In this document: one piece after another, positions 12,882 through 23,067 of the stretch
Layout: every line of letters begins with the position of its first letter
Position numbering within the stretch: the stretch's first letter is position 1
DNA from: Apiospora phragmitis
Taxonomy: Eukaryota; Ascomycota; Sordariomycetes; Amphisphaeriales; Apiosporaceae
Assembly: GCA_038363925.1 (NCBI GenBank)
Contig: JAQQWL010000004.1
Coordinates: 2,976,001-3,040,000 of the forward strand
Direction: 5' to 3'
Length of the DNA stretch: 64,000 nt
Notes under the pieces: model-generated
Seen by the model: only the letters and a program-made list of their open reading frames with translations
Databases searched by the model: none
What the model was told of the DNA's origin: nothing
Translations under genes and position numbers: made by a program

Positions 12882-13636
12882 CAGATGCAGGAGCATGGCC
12901 GGGGTACGGGGGGTACTAGTCGTAGGTAGATGGGCTAGATAGGGGTAACGAGCGACTGAAGTTGTAGTACCGCAAGCGTCTGTGTATACAAATTCAGTCT
13001 GCTATTTATTCTACGAGGCACACCCAAGAAAACACAATCTTCCTTACTACATAAGCGAATGGATATGGCATGCCATATATAGTATGTGATGAGGTGTGGG
13101 AGATGGCAAGGAGGCGAGCATATCGACTACATGTCTTGAGATATTGTCACCTTGACGGAAAACGAAAGCACTGTGTGTTTTATTATACTTGTAGACGAGG
13201 AAGCTCACCTGGAAAGTTTCAAAAAGAATAGGTACTTCAAGCAAAGTGAGTAAAGTGATTTGTAGCGCATCTCCTGAGAGGAAATCTATATTTGACAAAA
13301 CATCTAGCGAGCACAGGAAAGAAGTATTGCCTTTCATATAGCCGCATACCTAACTAAGTAGTACTCACTTTCTCCTTCTTTCAACTCTTGAACTTGAGAC
13401 ACCTTTGGTCTGCTCGGAAATGCAAAAGCTGAAATTTCTTGAGCATATCTACCTGCTGCTGTTGTGGCAACCTCCATCTAAAGGCGCATAGATCGCATCA
13501 AACGCGCGCAATCAAACCAACCTCGCTGAACGCCGCCTACTCTTTTTATCTACAGTGAAGTATATACATACATCTTTGTCCTAATATACGTCTTGTCAAA
13601 GTTGCCTGCCTGCCTGCCTGCCTGCCTGCCTAAACC
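12882..13636. other. Convergent 3' region of NRDE-2 and URB2, with a (TGCC)n repeat
   Basis: Holds the 3' ends and terminators of two convergent genes; no ORF is supported. A TGCC tetranucleotide repeat of about seven copies lies at 13603-13631, directly abutting the URB2 stop codon. Confidence 0.6.
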
Positions 13637-16600
13637 CTAAACACTCTGATTCCGCCGCACCGACCTGCTAAACTCCGCAAACATGCGCCGGAAGATGACG
13701 CGCCCGCTCACGTCTATGGACTCGTTGAGGATGCGGCGCCCGCCGTCGGGCGTGACGCTCAACACGGAGAACATGCCCGGCTCGAGCGCCGCGCGGATGT
13801 CGCGGCCCACGTCGCCGCGCTCGAGCTGCAGCTTGATGTAGAGCAAGACAACTCTAAAAACGTGCTGGCCCACCTCGCGCTTGGCCGTGTCCTTGGCCGA
13901 GTCGAGCGCGCTCTTGTGCTTCTTCTTGGTCGAGACCGACGCCAGGGCCGCGTTGCTGGGCTCGCAGAGGAGGGTTAGGAGTTTGGTGAATTTGGCGGCG
14001 TGGTGCGCGCGCAGGGGCTCGTCGAGCCAAGGCGGGAGAGGAAGGAAGAGGAAGTACTGATGGTTTGTCTGGATGATGACAACGACGAGGAAGAAGACCT
14101 CAGGGCCGGGTCGGCGAGGAGCACGCGGAGGAGCGCTTGCAGGACCGTGACGAGGAGGTGGTGGTGGCCCCGTAACCGGGTCCGGTGGCGCCGGATGATG
14201 GCGGCGACCAGGTCGTAGAGATGCGCAAAGACTTCGCCGGTGACGTGGGGGGCCTTCTCCAGCCGCGGGCCCTCGGGAGAGCAGATCTTGGCGATGCTGG
14301 ATAAGGTGAAGTCGATGTTGGACTGGCTCATCGCCGCGGCGTGCTTCTCGAGCAGGTCGACCATGGTGCTTGCGATATTCCCGAACTGCTTCGGCGACGT
14401 CGTCTTGGTCAGGAGAAGCGCCAGGGAGTTGTGGGCTGTCGCGAGGTCGAAAGAGCCGGAATCGGAAGGTAATGTTGACTTGGCCGAGGCTAGATGGATG
14501 TTAGGACGATAACTTCAAGGGGAAGAACTCCGAAGGAAACTGCTTACCGGGTATCGTGTTTACGATTCTATGCACGATGAGGCACACCGCGCTAGAATCC
14601 TTCCACAGATCGTGGTCGCCGGTAAGACGCTGGAGCAACTCCAGTTTCTTCGCAGTATCGAAGCCGTTCGTGGCAGCGTCGACAAAAGCAGCGATCGTTT
14701 CTTCGTCGTCGCCGAGTTCTGCTGCATCAGCGGAGCTCTGCTCCTTACGAATTCCTCGATATCCCCAGCAGTGTTGTGGTTCCAAGTGAGGAAAGTCCTC
14801 AGCTTCCAGCCAGTGCTGTTGCCGGCTGCGCATAGCTTTTGGCTCGCTTCGCCGAGTCTCTTGAGGGTCTTAGAGGATAGTTCAATGGGCTCGGTAGCAA
14901 TCTCCTCCTTGACCATTTCCGAAGCATCGAGAGTCAAGTCGAGCTCGGCGAGCTTGCCTTGGTCACCCTTGTCGTCCTTCGTCTTCTTCCAGTCCGAAGC
15001 GAAACGGGTAAGGCTCTGCTCAATGATGGCACGTTGCTTCTGTACCAAGACATCGGCATTGGTCGATTTGCCTTGGTTTCTACGCTTGAGAGCAAGCAAA
15101 GCACTTTGCAGCAATACTAAATGCACTCTTTTGTCCTCAGCCTCGGAGACATCAAGATCCCGAGCGTAGGTAGAAATGTCTGCGATGTAAGTGGCGGCTA
15201 CCGGGCCAGCATTATCAACCATGTGACTATATTTGGTCAGTGATACACCACATACACGTTTGGGGGTGTTTAGCTGACTTACCCAACCGTGAGCTCGGTC
15301 AGTTTGCCGAGACCACTAAGAACATCCGCAGACTGTGAGGATAACCTCAGGCCAAAATCGACAATGTCACTGAATTTCATTTCCTGCACGCCAGTCAGAA
15401 ACACGTCACTGGAGTGAGTATCAGCAACCACAACTTACATTGTAGAATGTTGGCTGTATTGAGACACGGACGAGGACGCTCATCACGAATCCGGCATACT
15501 CGTTGGACGAGGAGAAGTGATCTGCAATTTGAAGCTTCCACTGCAGCCACGACGACATGACTCGTTTCCGACGCTCTCTGGATAAATATTCAATGGGAAA
15601 CATGAGTAACAGAGAAAGGTCAGTGGTGAATTCATCCTTGGGCCACGGGCAAACATCGCTGACTTCATTCAAGTCGCGCAGAATCTCGTCAAGGAAGGGC
15701 TGGAGGGCGAAGTTGTCGGAGCCCCTCACGAAGTCCCGGAGGATAGAAGTTATGCGGGAAGACTCCGGCACGCCAGCTCGCAGAAACCTTCTAAGCGCCT
15801 TCAGCACTTGGAGGATATCTGTGTGGAGGCCACTGGCCTTGTATTCAGAGAATTGTGAAAGTCCCGCGTACTCCGTTACTATAACCTCGACGTAATCAAG
15901 GAAATACGGAAGTTCGGTCAAATCAAGGTGGTCGTCTACCTCGGCATTGAGCCTTGTCAGTGGTTGGCATCCGATCTTCATTGCTTCAGCTTCGTGGGGC
16001 ATGGCTAAGCAGAATTGGCCGATGCACTTGAATGCCTCGAAGGTGTCCGCTCCTGCAAGGGGGCCCTTCTTGAGGACCTTTTTTATCTCGGAGTTGATGC
16101 CTGTCCAGATCTGCTGGACATCGTCGGATGATAGCCAGGTAATCGTCCTACCAACTATCCGAAACTTGAGGCCACGGATTTCTGCAGAGAACTTTCGATC
16201 AACAGGCTCCTTCGACACCATGTCGACAAGTTTCGACCCAACGGCCTTGGTGTAATCGTCTTGGCTTATCGATTCGGCCAGAGCAGCAGATATGATAAGC
16301 AACGCCCCTGGACCAGCATCCTGGTAGGATAACCAGTCGATCAAGTTTAGTACCTGCGTAGTTGACAGCGAACTCTGCATGAGCTGGGCAAACTCGTCCC
16401 GGAGTCTAGAATCTGCCCAGACGGACTTGTCTAAAGCATCTTTTGATTCATTCTCCAGCTGCGTCAACTGCGCATGCCATGTGTGGACGAAACCAGACAA
16501 ATCTCGCAGCCGAGAGAATGCTCGCATCAACGGGGCAAGAGTCTCGGTCACGACGACATCGCTTCCAGGCCCATCCGAACGCGAGACGGTTTTGACCCGA

Positions 16601-18032
16601 GCCAGTAGAGTCGCCAGCAGCTCGCAGTCCATGACAAACAAGTCAGGCTCGCACTGGACCGTCTTGGCCACCAGGGGCCAATCGGTACCGACTTTCAGGG
16701 CGTACTCTGTACATATTCGGCGTGTAGTAGCACTCTCGACGGAAGACTTTGTCCATATGGCGGTGTTGAGCATGAGCGAGATGATGGTTTTATCGGCGGC
16801 CTCAGCTTCTTCGAGAGCCTGCAGTAAGAAGGCGAAGACAGCTTGTGTCCACAGCGCGAAATCCTTCTTGGCCAAGGGATCGTCGGAGTGCCGTGTTTGA
16901 ACTGCAAGTTGCCATAACACCTGGGCACAGGTCGCGATATCCCGGCTCGGCGCACTAGCTAACGCAACAGTCGGGACAACAAGATTACCGTTGTCTGAGT
17001 TGGAGAAGGCAGCCCGGGCAGGATCGACGAGGTTTTTCATGGCGAGCTGCGAGGCTTCCCAGAGCCACCTGTGGGCCACGGGGTCGATGGGTTGTCTCTG
17101 CTCGTCCAGTGCCAGGCCCTCCAGCTTGTTCATGAGAATACAGCAGATCGGGAACAGATACTTGGCAAACTCGTCGGCGTCCTCCTTGCGGGCAGCACGC
17201 AGGTCCCACACATTTGCCGAAACCTGGATCCAGCTCAGGTATTCCGAGGGAATACTGCCGCCCAAAACATCTGGAACCCGTCGGCAGATGGCAAGCAGGG
17301 GAGCGACGAGTTGTCGCGATTCGCTTGCTGGCACTCGGAATAGCGACTTGACATGTTCAGCGCCGATGGTGACCTCTTCGGCGAGTTGACTGGGCGCAGC
17401 GTCGAGAAGGGAAAGCAGTTTGACCAGGGCACCAAAGAGTTCAGCGGCAGACTTGACACACAGCTCGGGGGACCGCAGTTTCTCAAGATCGAAAGTGATC
17501 GTGGCAGCATCACTCTCCCTCTTTCTCTTCTTGGATTTCTTTGCCTTGTTCCCGTCAACCACCACGGCGGCATCCGAATCGGGTTGTTGCTTATGCGGCG
17601 TGGCAATGTCCTTGGCAGCCTGCTGGAGAACGGAGAGGAAGCGCCTCTCGATGAATATGCGCGACAGGGAGAATAGCGGGATTCGGTCGAACAGGCAGGC
17701 GAGGATGGTCCAAGAGAAAGCATATCGGCGGACTTGTTCGGCGGCGTCAGTGGAGCCGTCCATCTGCTTCAGAAGCCATCTCAGGCCAATCTCCTCGGCA
17801 GCGTGGAAGGAACCGGCTTTGGCAGCGGATAGGAGTTGCCTTAGGTTGTCGATCTTTTCGTTCAGGGGTTGGGTGGTGTCCTGGTCGAGCGACCTGGCGC
17901 ATCTGATGAGGGCCAGACACCTCTCCTACAAGTTGAGTTTGCTCGGTCAGTTTGGGGTATGCTCCAACAAAAAAATTGCACATGCACGTGAGTTTCGGGG
18001 AGAATTACATTTTGATCTTCTCCCTTAGCCAT
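13637..18032 (-). CDS. URB2: URB2/NPA2 nucleolar 60S pre-ribosome factor (two missing-base frame breaks)
   Basis: About 1380 aa. Urb2 is a nucleolar helical-repeat protein of the earliest pre-60S particles. Recognised by the N-terminal LRWLLKQMDG block, the basic KKSKKRKRES stretch and the C-terminal GQHVFRVVLLYIKLQLE ... SVRRNQSV. The start at 18032 (MAKGEDQN) is set by intron 1. Introns on the minus strand: 17926-18008, 15384-15438, 15227-15282 and 14490-14547, all GT-AG with good junction phases. One base is missing near 14755, where the reading passes from DIEEF to KEQSSADAAE. A second is missing somewhere in 14040-14115, before PPWLDEPLRAHHAAKF. After these the frame runs to the stop. 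The N-terminus is divergent from MIC10, and the 3' end faces NRDE-2. Confidence 0.88.
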
Positions 18033-18560
18033 GGTGATTGCTTGACTGCCTATAACAGGCATGCGACTTCTTGAATCATCAACCGGGGCCTTGAACTCTC
18101 GTCACTTTTTCAGTCTGCTATCACCCCAAAAGCTCCCCGCGATAAGGGACGTGGACCTGGATTGAATCGCAACTTTTTTGGATTCTGCCAATTCCAATCG
18201 TCGGCGGGAACGCTAAACTTGATCGATGCAGCTAGCGCTTCACCGCCCTCGGCCCAAGACGTCAATTGCAGGCGGGCAGGCCACAGCACAATTCCAGCAG
18301 CCGCTCGCTTAAAGTGATAAGGCCCAATTGAAGGTCCCGGGTGGCCGAGCTTTGAAGTGGGAAGCGAGAGCTTCAATTTGAATCGCATGACAACGACGTC
18401 AACACAAGAAACCTCTTTTTCCTTGCCCACTTGTCACAACATCCCACGTCGACACAAGCACGGTCACGACCAGGTCAGTCAGCTTCTACGAACCAATCCT
18501 CCGACACAATCAATTAATATTAATATCCTCTTCTTCTACAGTACATCCAATCAATCCATC
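18033..18560. promoter_or_regulatory. Divergent promoter of URB2 (-) and MIC10 (+)
   Basis: A 528-bp region between two divergent start codons. It has no supported ORF. The MIC10-proximal side is AT-rich (AATTAATATTAATATCC at about 18512-18528). A nucleolar factor and a mitochondrial cristae protein sharing a promoter is consistent with growth-linked co-expression, but that is inference. Confidence 0.5.
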
Positions 18561-18928
18561 ATGTCTGACACCACCTCGGTTCCCCGGCCTTCGAGCGCCG
18601 TCTCGCGCCCCGTCAGCGAGGCACTTTTGAACGAGAAGGTAATTGCACCCTCTACAGCACCGCGGATCACCCCTACGATACCTCCATCAATCAACCAGTA
18701 CTAATCAGACGTTTTGTGTGTGTTCGATAGTGGGACCGCTGCCTCTCCAACATGCTTATCAAGTCCACCCTCGGCCTCGGTTTTGGCGTTGTCTTCTCCG
18801 TCCTCCTGTTCAAGCGCCGCGCGTGGCCCGCTTTTGTCGGTGTCGGTTTCGGTGCCGGCCGCGCCTACGAGGAGTGCAACTGGAGTTTGAAGCAGGCCTC
18901 GCGTGACCTCAAGCGAACACCCGCATAG
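18561..18928 (+). CDS. MIC10: MICOS complex subunit Mic10
   Basis: 91 aa, the normal size. Mic10 is the small inner-membrane hairpin protein whose glycine-rich transmembrane segments oligomerise to bend membranes at crista junctions. Exon 1 (18561-18638) encodes a Ser/Pro-rich N-terminus. The intron is 18639-18730 (GTAATT donor, ATAG acceptor). Exon 2 starts [11 protein letters not shown], then gives two membrane segments carrying the glycine motifs LGLGFG and [10 protein letters not shown], followed by a short basic tail. The WD-x-C-L opening and the GxGxGxG pattern are diagnostic. No frame problem. Confidence 0.95.
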
Positions 18929-19603
18929 ACGAGCTGCGTACAAAACTAGAAGAAGAAACAAGAGGGGGAGGCATCTAGAAACAGTAGCAAAAGCTGGATG
19001 GGAACGCAGGAGCTCATGGGCTAGCATCACTACTACGAATTGCTGCCCAACGTTCAAAACCCCCGGAGCATGAACGAGCCGATGATAGAAGATGATGGAT
19101 GGACGAACTTGGAACCATCGCCATCAACCACCTGTCAATTTGTACATACCTGCACCACTAGACAGAACGAGACGAGGGAGAGCGTGGAGTGGAAATGGGG
19201 CAACTCGGGTCCCAAGATGGCCTGGGGCTGTATTTCTAGCATAATAGACGGTTTTCTTTGTTGTTGCAAACTCGAACAGCTCAATAACTACATTGCTGGG
19301 TAGTCCTAGCGACACCCGTAAGGAGTAAATTGCTGCTATGCTGACGATACGCTTTGTGGTTCCTCAGGGAAACGTCCTGTACTCCTCCAAATACAAACCT
19401 GCCAGAACCATCGCAATAACCAATAATGACAATAGGTGCAGTCAATCCACCCTTTCCTTTCCACGACGCTTGTACGCACAAGTACAAACAAACAGAAACA
19501 CACAGACAGAGTCTCGCTCGCTCTCCAAGAGCCAAATCAATCTTTTGATCAATGAGAACAGCTTCAAAACAGAAAAACACAGGCACCGCCACATGAAAAC
19601 CCC
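18929..19603. other. 3' flanks between MIC10 and the membrane-protein gene
   Basis: About 675 bp between convergent genes, holding both 3' UTRs. Frames in it are short and unconserved in appearance. No RNA gene was recognised. Confidence 0.5.
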
Positions 19604-20647
19604 TTATCCCAACATTGGCCGTGGCGGTACATTCGCCTTCAAGTCCTCAGGCTGCTCTAGGTGCTGCTCTAGATGGACGGCCGAACTTCTTCGCCGCTCA
19701 TTGCTAGCATTAACCTGGATTTCCCAGGCCCGGCTGGCCTCGGAGCGGCGCCTCATGACGTAATTCTGCGGTACCGCCCACGGCAGCCTCCTCGTCGTGC
19801 TCTGGGAGGTTGCCGTTGGTGGCATGGTCTCGGCCGCTGCTGGTGCCGCCGTTACGGAGGCCTGGCCAGGATGGGATCCAGGATTCGGCGGTCTTGGTGT
19901 CGACCCGCGGCGGTGACCTGATGAACACACTCTCCTCCTCCTGGGTGATGCTCGCGCGGCGGGGTTTTGTGAACCAGCGCTGGACCCCGGAGGTGGCGGC
20001 GGCGCTTGCCTTCTTAATCGCCTCCATTGGCTGCAGCAGAACAAGCAGCCGTACAGAAATAAGATGGTTCCAGCAACCATGAATACGACTCCCAGTAGGT
20101 GGATGGCCATCTCGCTCGGCCGATGAGGGTCGAGGGTCTGGTAGCGGGTTCTGGGTAGGTTCCGGGACCACACGGCGGGCATTGTGATGGTCGTGGTAAG
20201 GGTAGAGATCGTTGTTGGTTGTGGGTATGCTTGGTTGTACTCTTCTTGGTTCAGAAGGGCAGTGTTCCTCATTGTCGTGGCAGTTGTCTGGGGGTTCTGC
20301 TCGTCAGCAACGTCGTTGCCGGATAATTCTTCTACTGGTTCTGTCGGATGCTGTTGGTAGTGATTGTGGTGAGGATGCTTGCAACAATGGGGATGATGAT
20401 GAAGATGATGTGCTCTTGGTTTGGGGTATAAGAGATTCAGAAGCCGCCTGCGTTCCTGGTGCACTTTATGATGTTCCTGAAGAGGGCGGTACGTCGGACG
20501 GTTGTGAGAGTACAGACGGACCAGACGCCGGCTGTGGAGGGTAGTCGCGGGTGGGCGGATGGCGTGATGTCCCAGGTCCGGGACGTCAGGCGCAGGGAGG
20601 CCAAATCTTCTTGCCGTGCGCCTTTTCGTTTCTGGGTTCGTGCTCAT
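19604..20647 (-). CDS. Hypothetical single-pass membrane protein, His/Pro/Thr-rich
   Basis: 347 aa from an ATG at 20647. I do not recognise a family. Residues 1-175 are low-complexity: an Arg-rich start, a His-rich patch (HHLHHHPHCCKHPHH) and Thr-rich segments. A single hydrophobic helix follows at about residues 182-202 (LLGVVFMVAGTILFLYGCLF), ending in CCSQWRRLRR, which would set a cytoplasmic side. The C-terminal 140 residues are Pro/Arg/Ser-rich and end in a more complex segment (SRAWEIQVNASNERRR). The membrane helix and C-terminus look coding. The N-terminal part is less certain and might hide an intron. No frame break is seen. Confidence 0.55.
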   Translation of the reverse strand: MSTNPETKRRTARRFGLPAPDVPDLGHHAIRPPATTLHSRRLVRLYSHNRPTYRPLQEHHKVHQERRRLLNLLYPKPRAHHLHHHPHCCKHPHHNHYQQHPTEPVEELSGNDVADEQNPQTTATTMRNTALLNQEEYNQAYPQPTTISTLTTTITMPAVWSRNLPRTRYQTLDPHRPSEMAIHLLGVVFMVAGTILFLYGCLFCCSQWRRLRRQAPPPPPGSSAGSQNPAARASPRRRRVCSSGHRRGSTPRPPNPGSHPGQASVTAAPAAAETMPPTATSQSTTRRLPWAVPQNYVMRRRSEASRAWEIQVNASNERRRSSAVHLEQHLEQPEDLKANVPPRPMLG

Positions 20648-21063
20648 GGCGACTGGGGGGGAGCAGGTAGAGATGTTGAGCGCTGTTTCTGTATGTGCAA
20701 GTAGGGGGTACTTAGGTAGGTACGGGCGCTGGAATCTTGACTTGAAAGAAGGGTGTTTTATATATACAGGAAAGAGCGATGTAAATGCTCAGCGGCAGCG
20801 TTAACTCAAAACAAGTGTGTATGATGATGTCCAAGACAGTTCCTGACGTCAACTATCCAGTTTGCTGTTGGCTATATGCAAAATAGAGACCAATGATGGG
20901 AAATAGGAGGGAGTTATCAAGTAGATATGCCTACTACGGAACATGATAATATTTCATTGTGGTTCCCAAAAGGGAGCTCCTCAAAATATCTTTTGACTTG
21001 ATTCAGCTCGGTGACCATCGCAAGTCAAGATCAGTCTGACTTGGCCTTCGTCATGCCATTGCC
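20648..21063. other. Gene-free spacer
   Basis: About 415 bp upstream of the membrane-protein gene and downstream of the photolyase, both on the minus strand. It would hold the promoter of the former and the terminator of the latter. A TATATATAC stretch at 20760-20768 lies about 115 bp upstream of the membrane-protein start codon. Nothing else is seen. Confidence 0.45.
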
Positions 21064-23067
21064 CTACACCTCCTTTTTCGTCTTTTTGACGTGACGGTCC
21101 ATGGGCCCCTCCTTTTTGACCTGGACTTTCCTCTTGTGTGACGCATGCTCAGCATCATCCGCGTGGTCTACATTTGCGTCGCTGAAGGTGTGATCCTCCT
21201 CCTGCATCTCCCCCTGGCCGGCTGCCTCGAACAGCTCCCTCCATGTGCCGTTCTTAACTCTTTCGTCATCTCCGTAGATGCCGACTTGGTACGCCGTCTT
21301 CATGGCGTCCAGGCACACCTTCCGCCGCTCGTTGAAGTCAAACATGGGCTCGGGGTAAGTCCCCTCCTCGCGCTTGCCGTTGCCGCCCAACCCGCCGTCG
21401 CCCTCGATGCGGACGCCAGCCTTGTCGAGCGCCGACAGGGGCGCCTTCCAGGGCTCGTAGATGTACTTGGCGTCGAGATCTTTCAGCTCGGGTACCCAGC
21501 GCCGCACGAAGCGCCCCTCCTTGTCCCACTTCTGCCCAAAGGCGATCGGACTGTAGCACCGAAAATACTGCGAGAAGAAGGCGGTGCAGCTGAGCCACTG
21601 CCAGTTGCCCGCGTTGCAGGCCGGCTCGTGGTCGAGCAGCCACTCCTCGAACACGTCGGCGCCGCGCTCCCAGTGGACGTAGCAGCCGCCGCGCGTCAGG
21701 AAGCAGGCGACGGCGTGGCGGCCCAGGTGGTGGATCCAGCCGTCGTGCTTCAGTTGGCGCATCAGGGCGTCGATCCAGGGGAAGCCCGTGAGCCCTGCCT
21801 TCCAGCGCTGGAACCAGCGCTCCGCTTGCAGCGAGTCGACGTGGTACTCGCCGCTGATGGCGTTGGTGCCGGTCTCGGTCCCCGCTTCCACTTTGGAGGG
21901 AAGGTGCCATGGGATGAAGCGGCAGTGCGGGTTGTTGTGCGTCTGCGTGAAGGGCGCGCCGATGGCGGCTTGGGCGGCGAAGTACATGTCGCGAAATAGC
22001 AGCTGGCCTGTCAGACTCTCGGGCGGCGTTGAGGCACCCTTGAACCGGGAGACCAGATCCTGGACGCGCCAGTAGAAGAGGCGGGGCGACAGGGAGCCGA
22101 AGTGGTGGTGCGGGGAGAGGAGCGTGGTCGACTGCGGCTCGAACGCGGCCGGGCTCGTCTTGGGCTTCTGGAACTTGGCCGCGTACTCCTCGTCAGCGAG
22201 GATGTGGTCCAGCATCCGGAGAGCCCGCGTCTCGCCGCCGCGGTGAGGTGTCGTCGCGGGCGGGAAGCCCAGCTCCTCGAGGACCTCGGGGCGGAAGTCG
22301 CCGTGGGGGCCGGCGATGCCGGTCTTGTAGGGCTGGAACTCGCTCTCCCGCACCGGCGCGTTCAGGTCCGGGTCCGCATCGGGCCGTTCCTGCTCGAAGT
22401 CGAGGGGGGTCTCCCCAGGATCCGGCAGCGACGTGGGGGCCGGGATCGGACGGGGATGGGTCCGACTTTGTTACCCGCGGCCTGCAGCTGCGCGATGGAC
22501 ATGGTCGGCTTGCCGCCGTGCTGGGCCACGACGGCGTCGCTGTCCCACAGCGTGCGGCCGTAGCGGGTCAGGGTCTCGACGCCGGCCGTCCGGGCCAGGT
22601 CGGAGACGGCCCGGTCCCGCGCCCGGGCGTACGCGTCCGTGTCGCGCTCGAAGACTAGGTGGGTGATGCGCCAGGCTTTGAAGAGCTTGGGCAGCAGCGT
22701 CTGCGGGGCCTCGCGCAGAACGAAGAGCTGGGATCGGGGGTTGAGCTTGGTGATGGACTCGGAGAGGTCATTTTGACAGTCTAGACTAATAAGGGGGTTA
22801 GTTAGGGGGAGTGAGTGGCCACCAAGTTACTCGAATGGAACTTTTTTCTTCTTCTTTTCTTCTTCTTCTTCTTTGGGGAGGGAGAGCTTGGGTTTACAGG
22901 AATTGCCATCGGTTGCCGCTCCCCTTGGAGTGATAGACGTAGTGAGGGTCGAAGGTGAAGATGGGGGTATAAGACGGCCGGCTTAGATCCAGGGCTGCCT
23001 GAAGCGCCGGGGAGTCATGGAGGCGTAGGTCGGTACGAAACCAGTACAATACACGTGCTTCCTTCAT
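21064..23067 (-). CDS. (6-4) photolyase / animal-type cryptochrome (one-base frame break)
   Basis: About 630 aa. A flavoprotein of the photolyase/cryptochrome family, repairing (6-4) photoproducts and/or sensing blue light. Exon 1 (ATG at 23067) gives the Rossmann start EARVLYWFRTDLRLHD. The intron is 22786-22897 and joins RWQF to LLDCQNDLSES. The FAD domain has GFPWIDALMRQL, WIHHLGRHAVACFLTRG with the His-x-x-x-His pair that (6-4) enzymes use, and WQWLSCTAFFSQYF. This block matches (6-4) enzymes rather than class I CPD photolyases. The extended C-terminus ends in a Lys-rich tail that looks like a nuclear signal. One base is missing in a CCCC run near 22452: the reading passes from KVGPIP to PAPTSLPDPGETPLDFE. 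Repair versus signalling cannot be decided from sequence. Confidence 0.9.

Noticed and set aside
13629..13642. CCTAAACCCTAAAC looks like telomere repeat
   Set aside because: Only two partial units, directly at the URB2 stop codon and TGCC repeat; no array, so chance.
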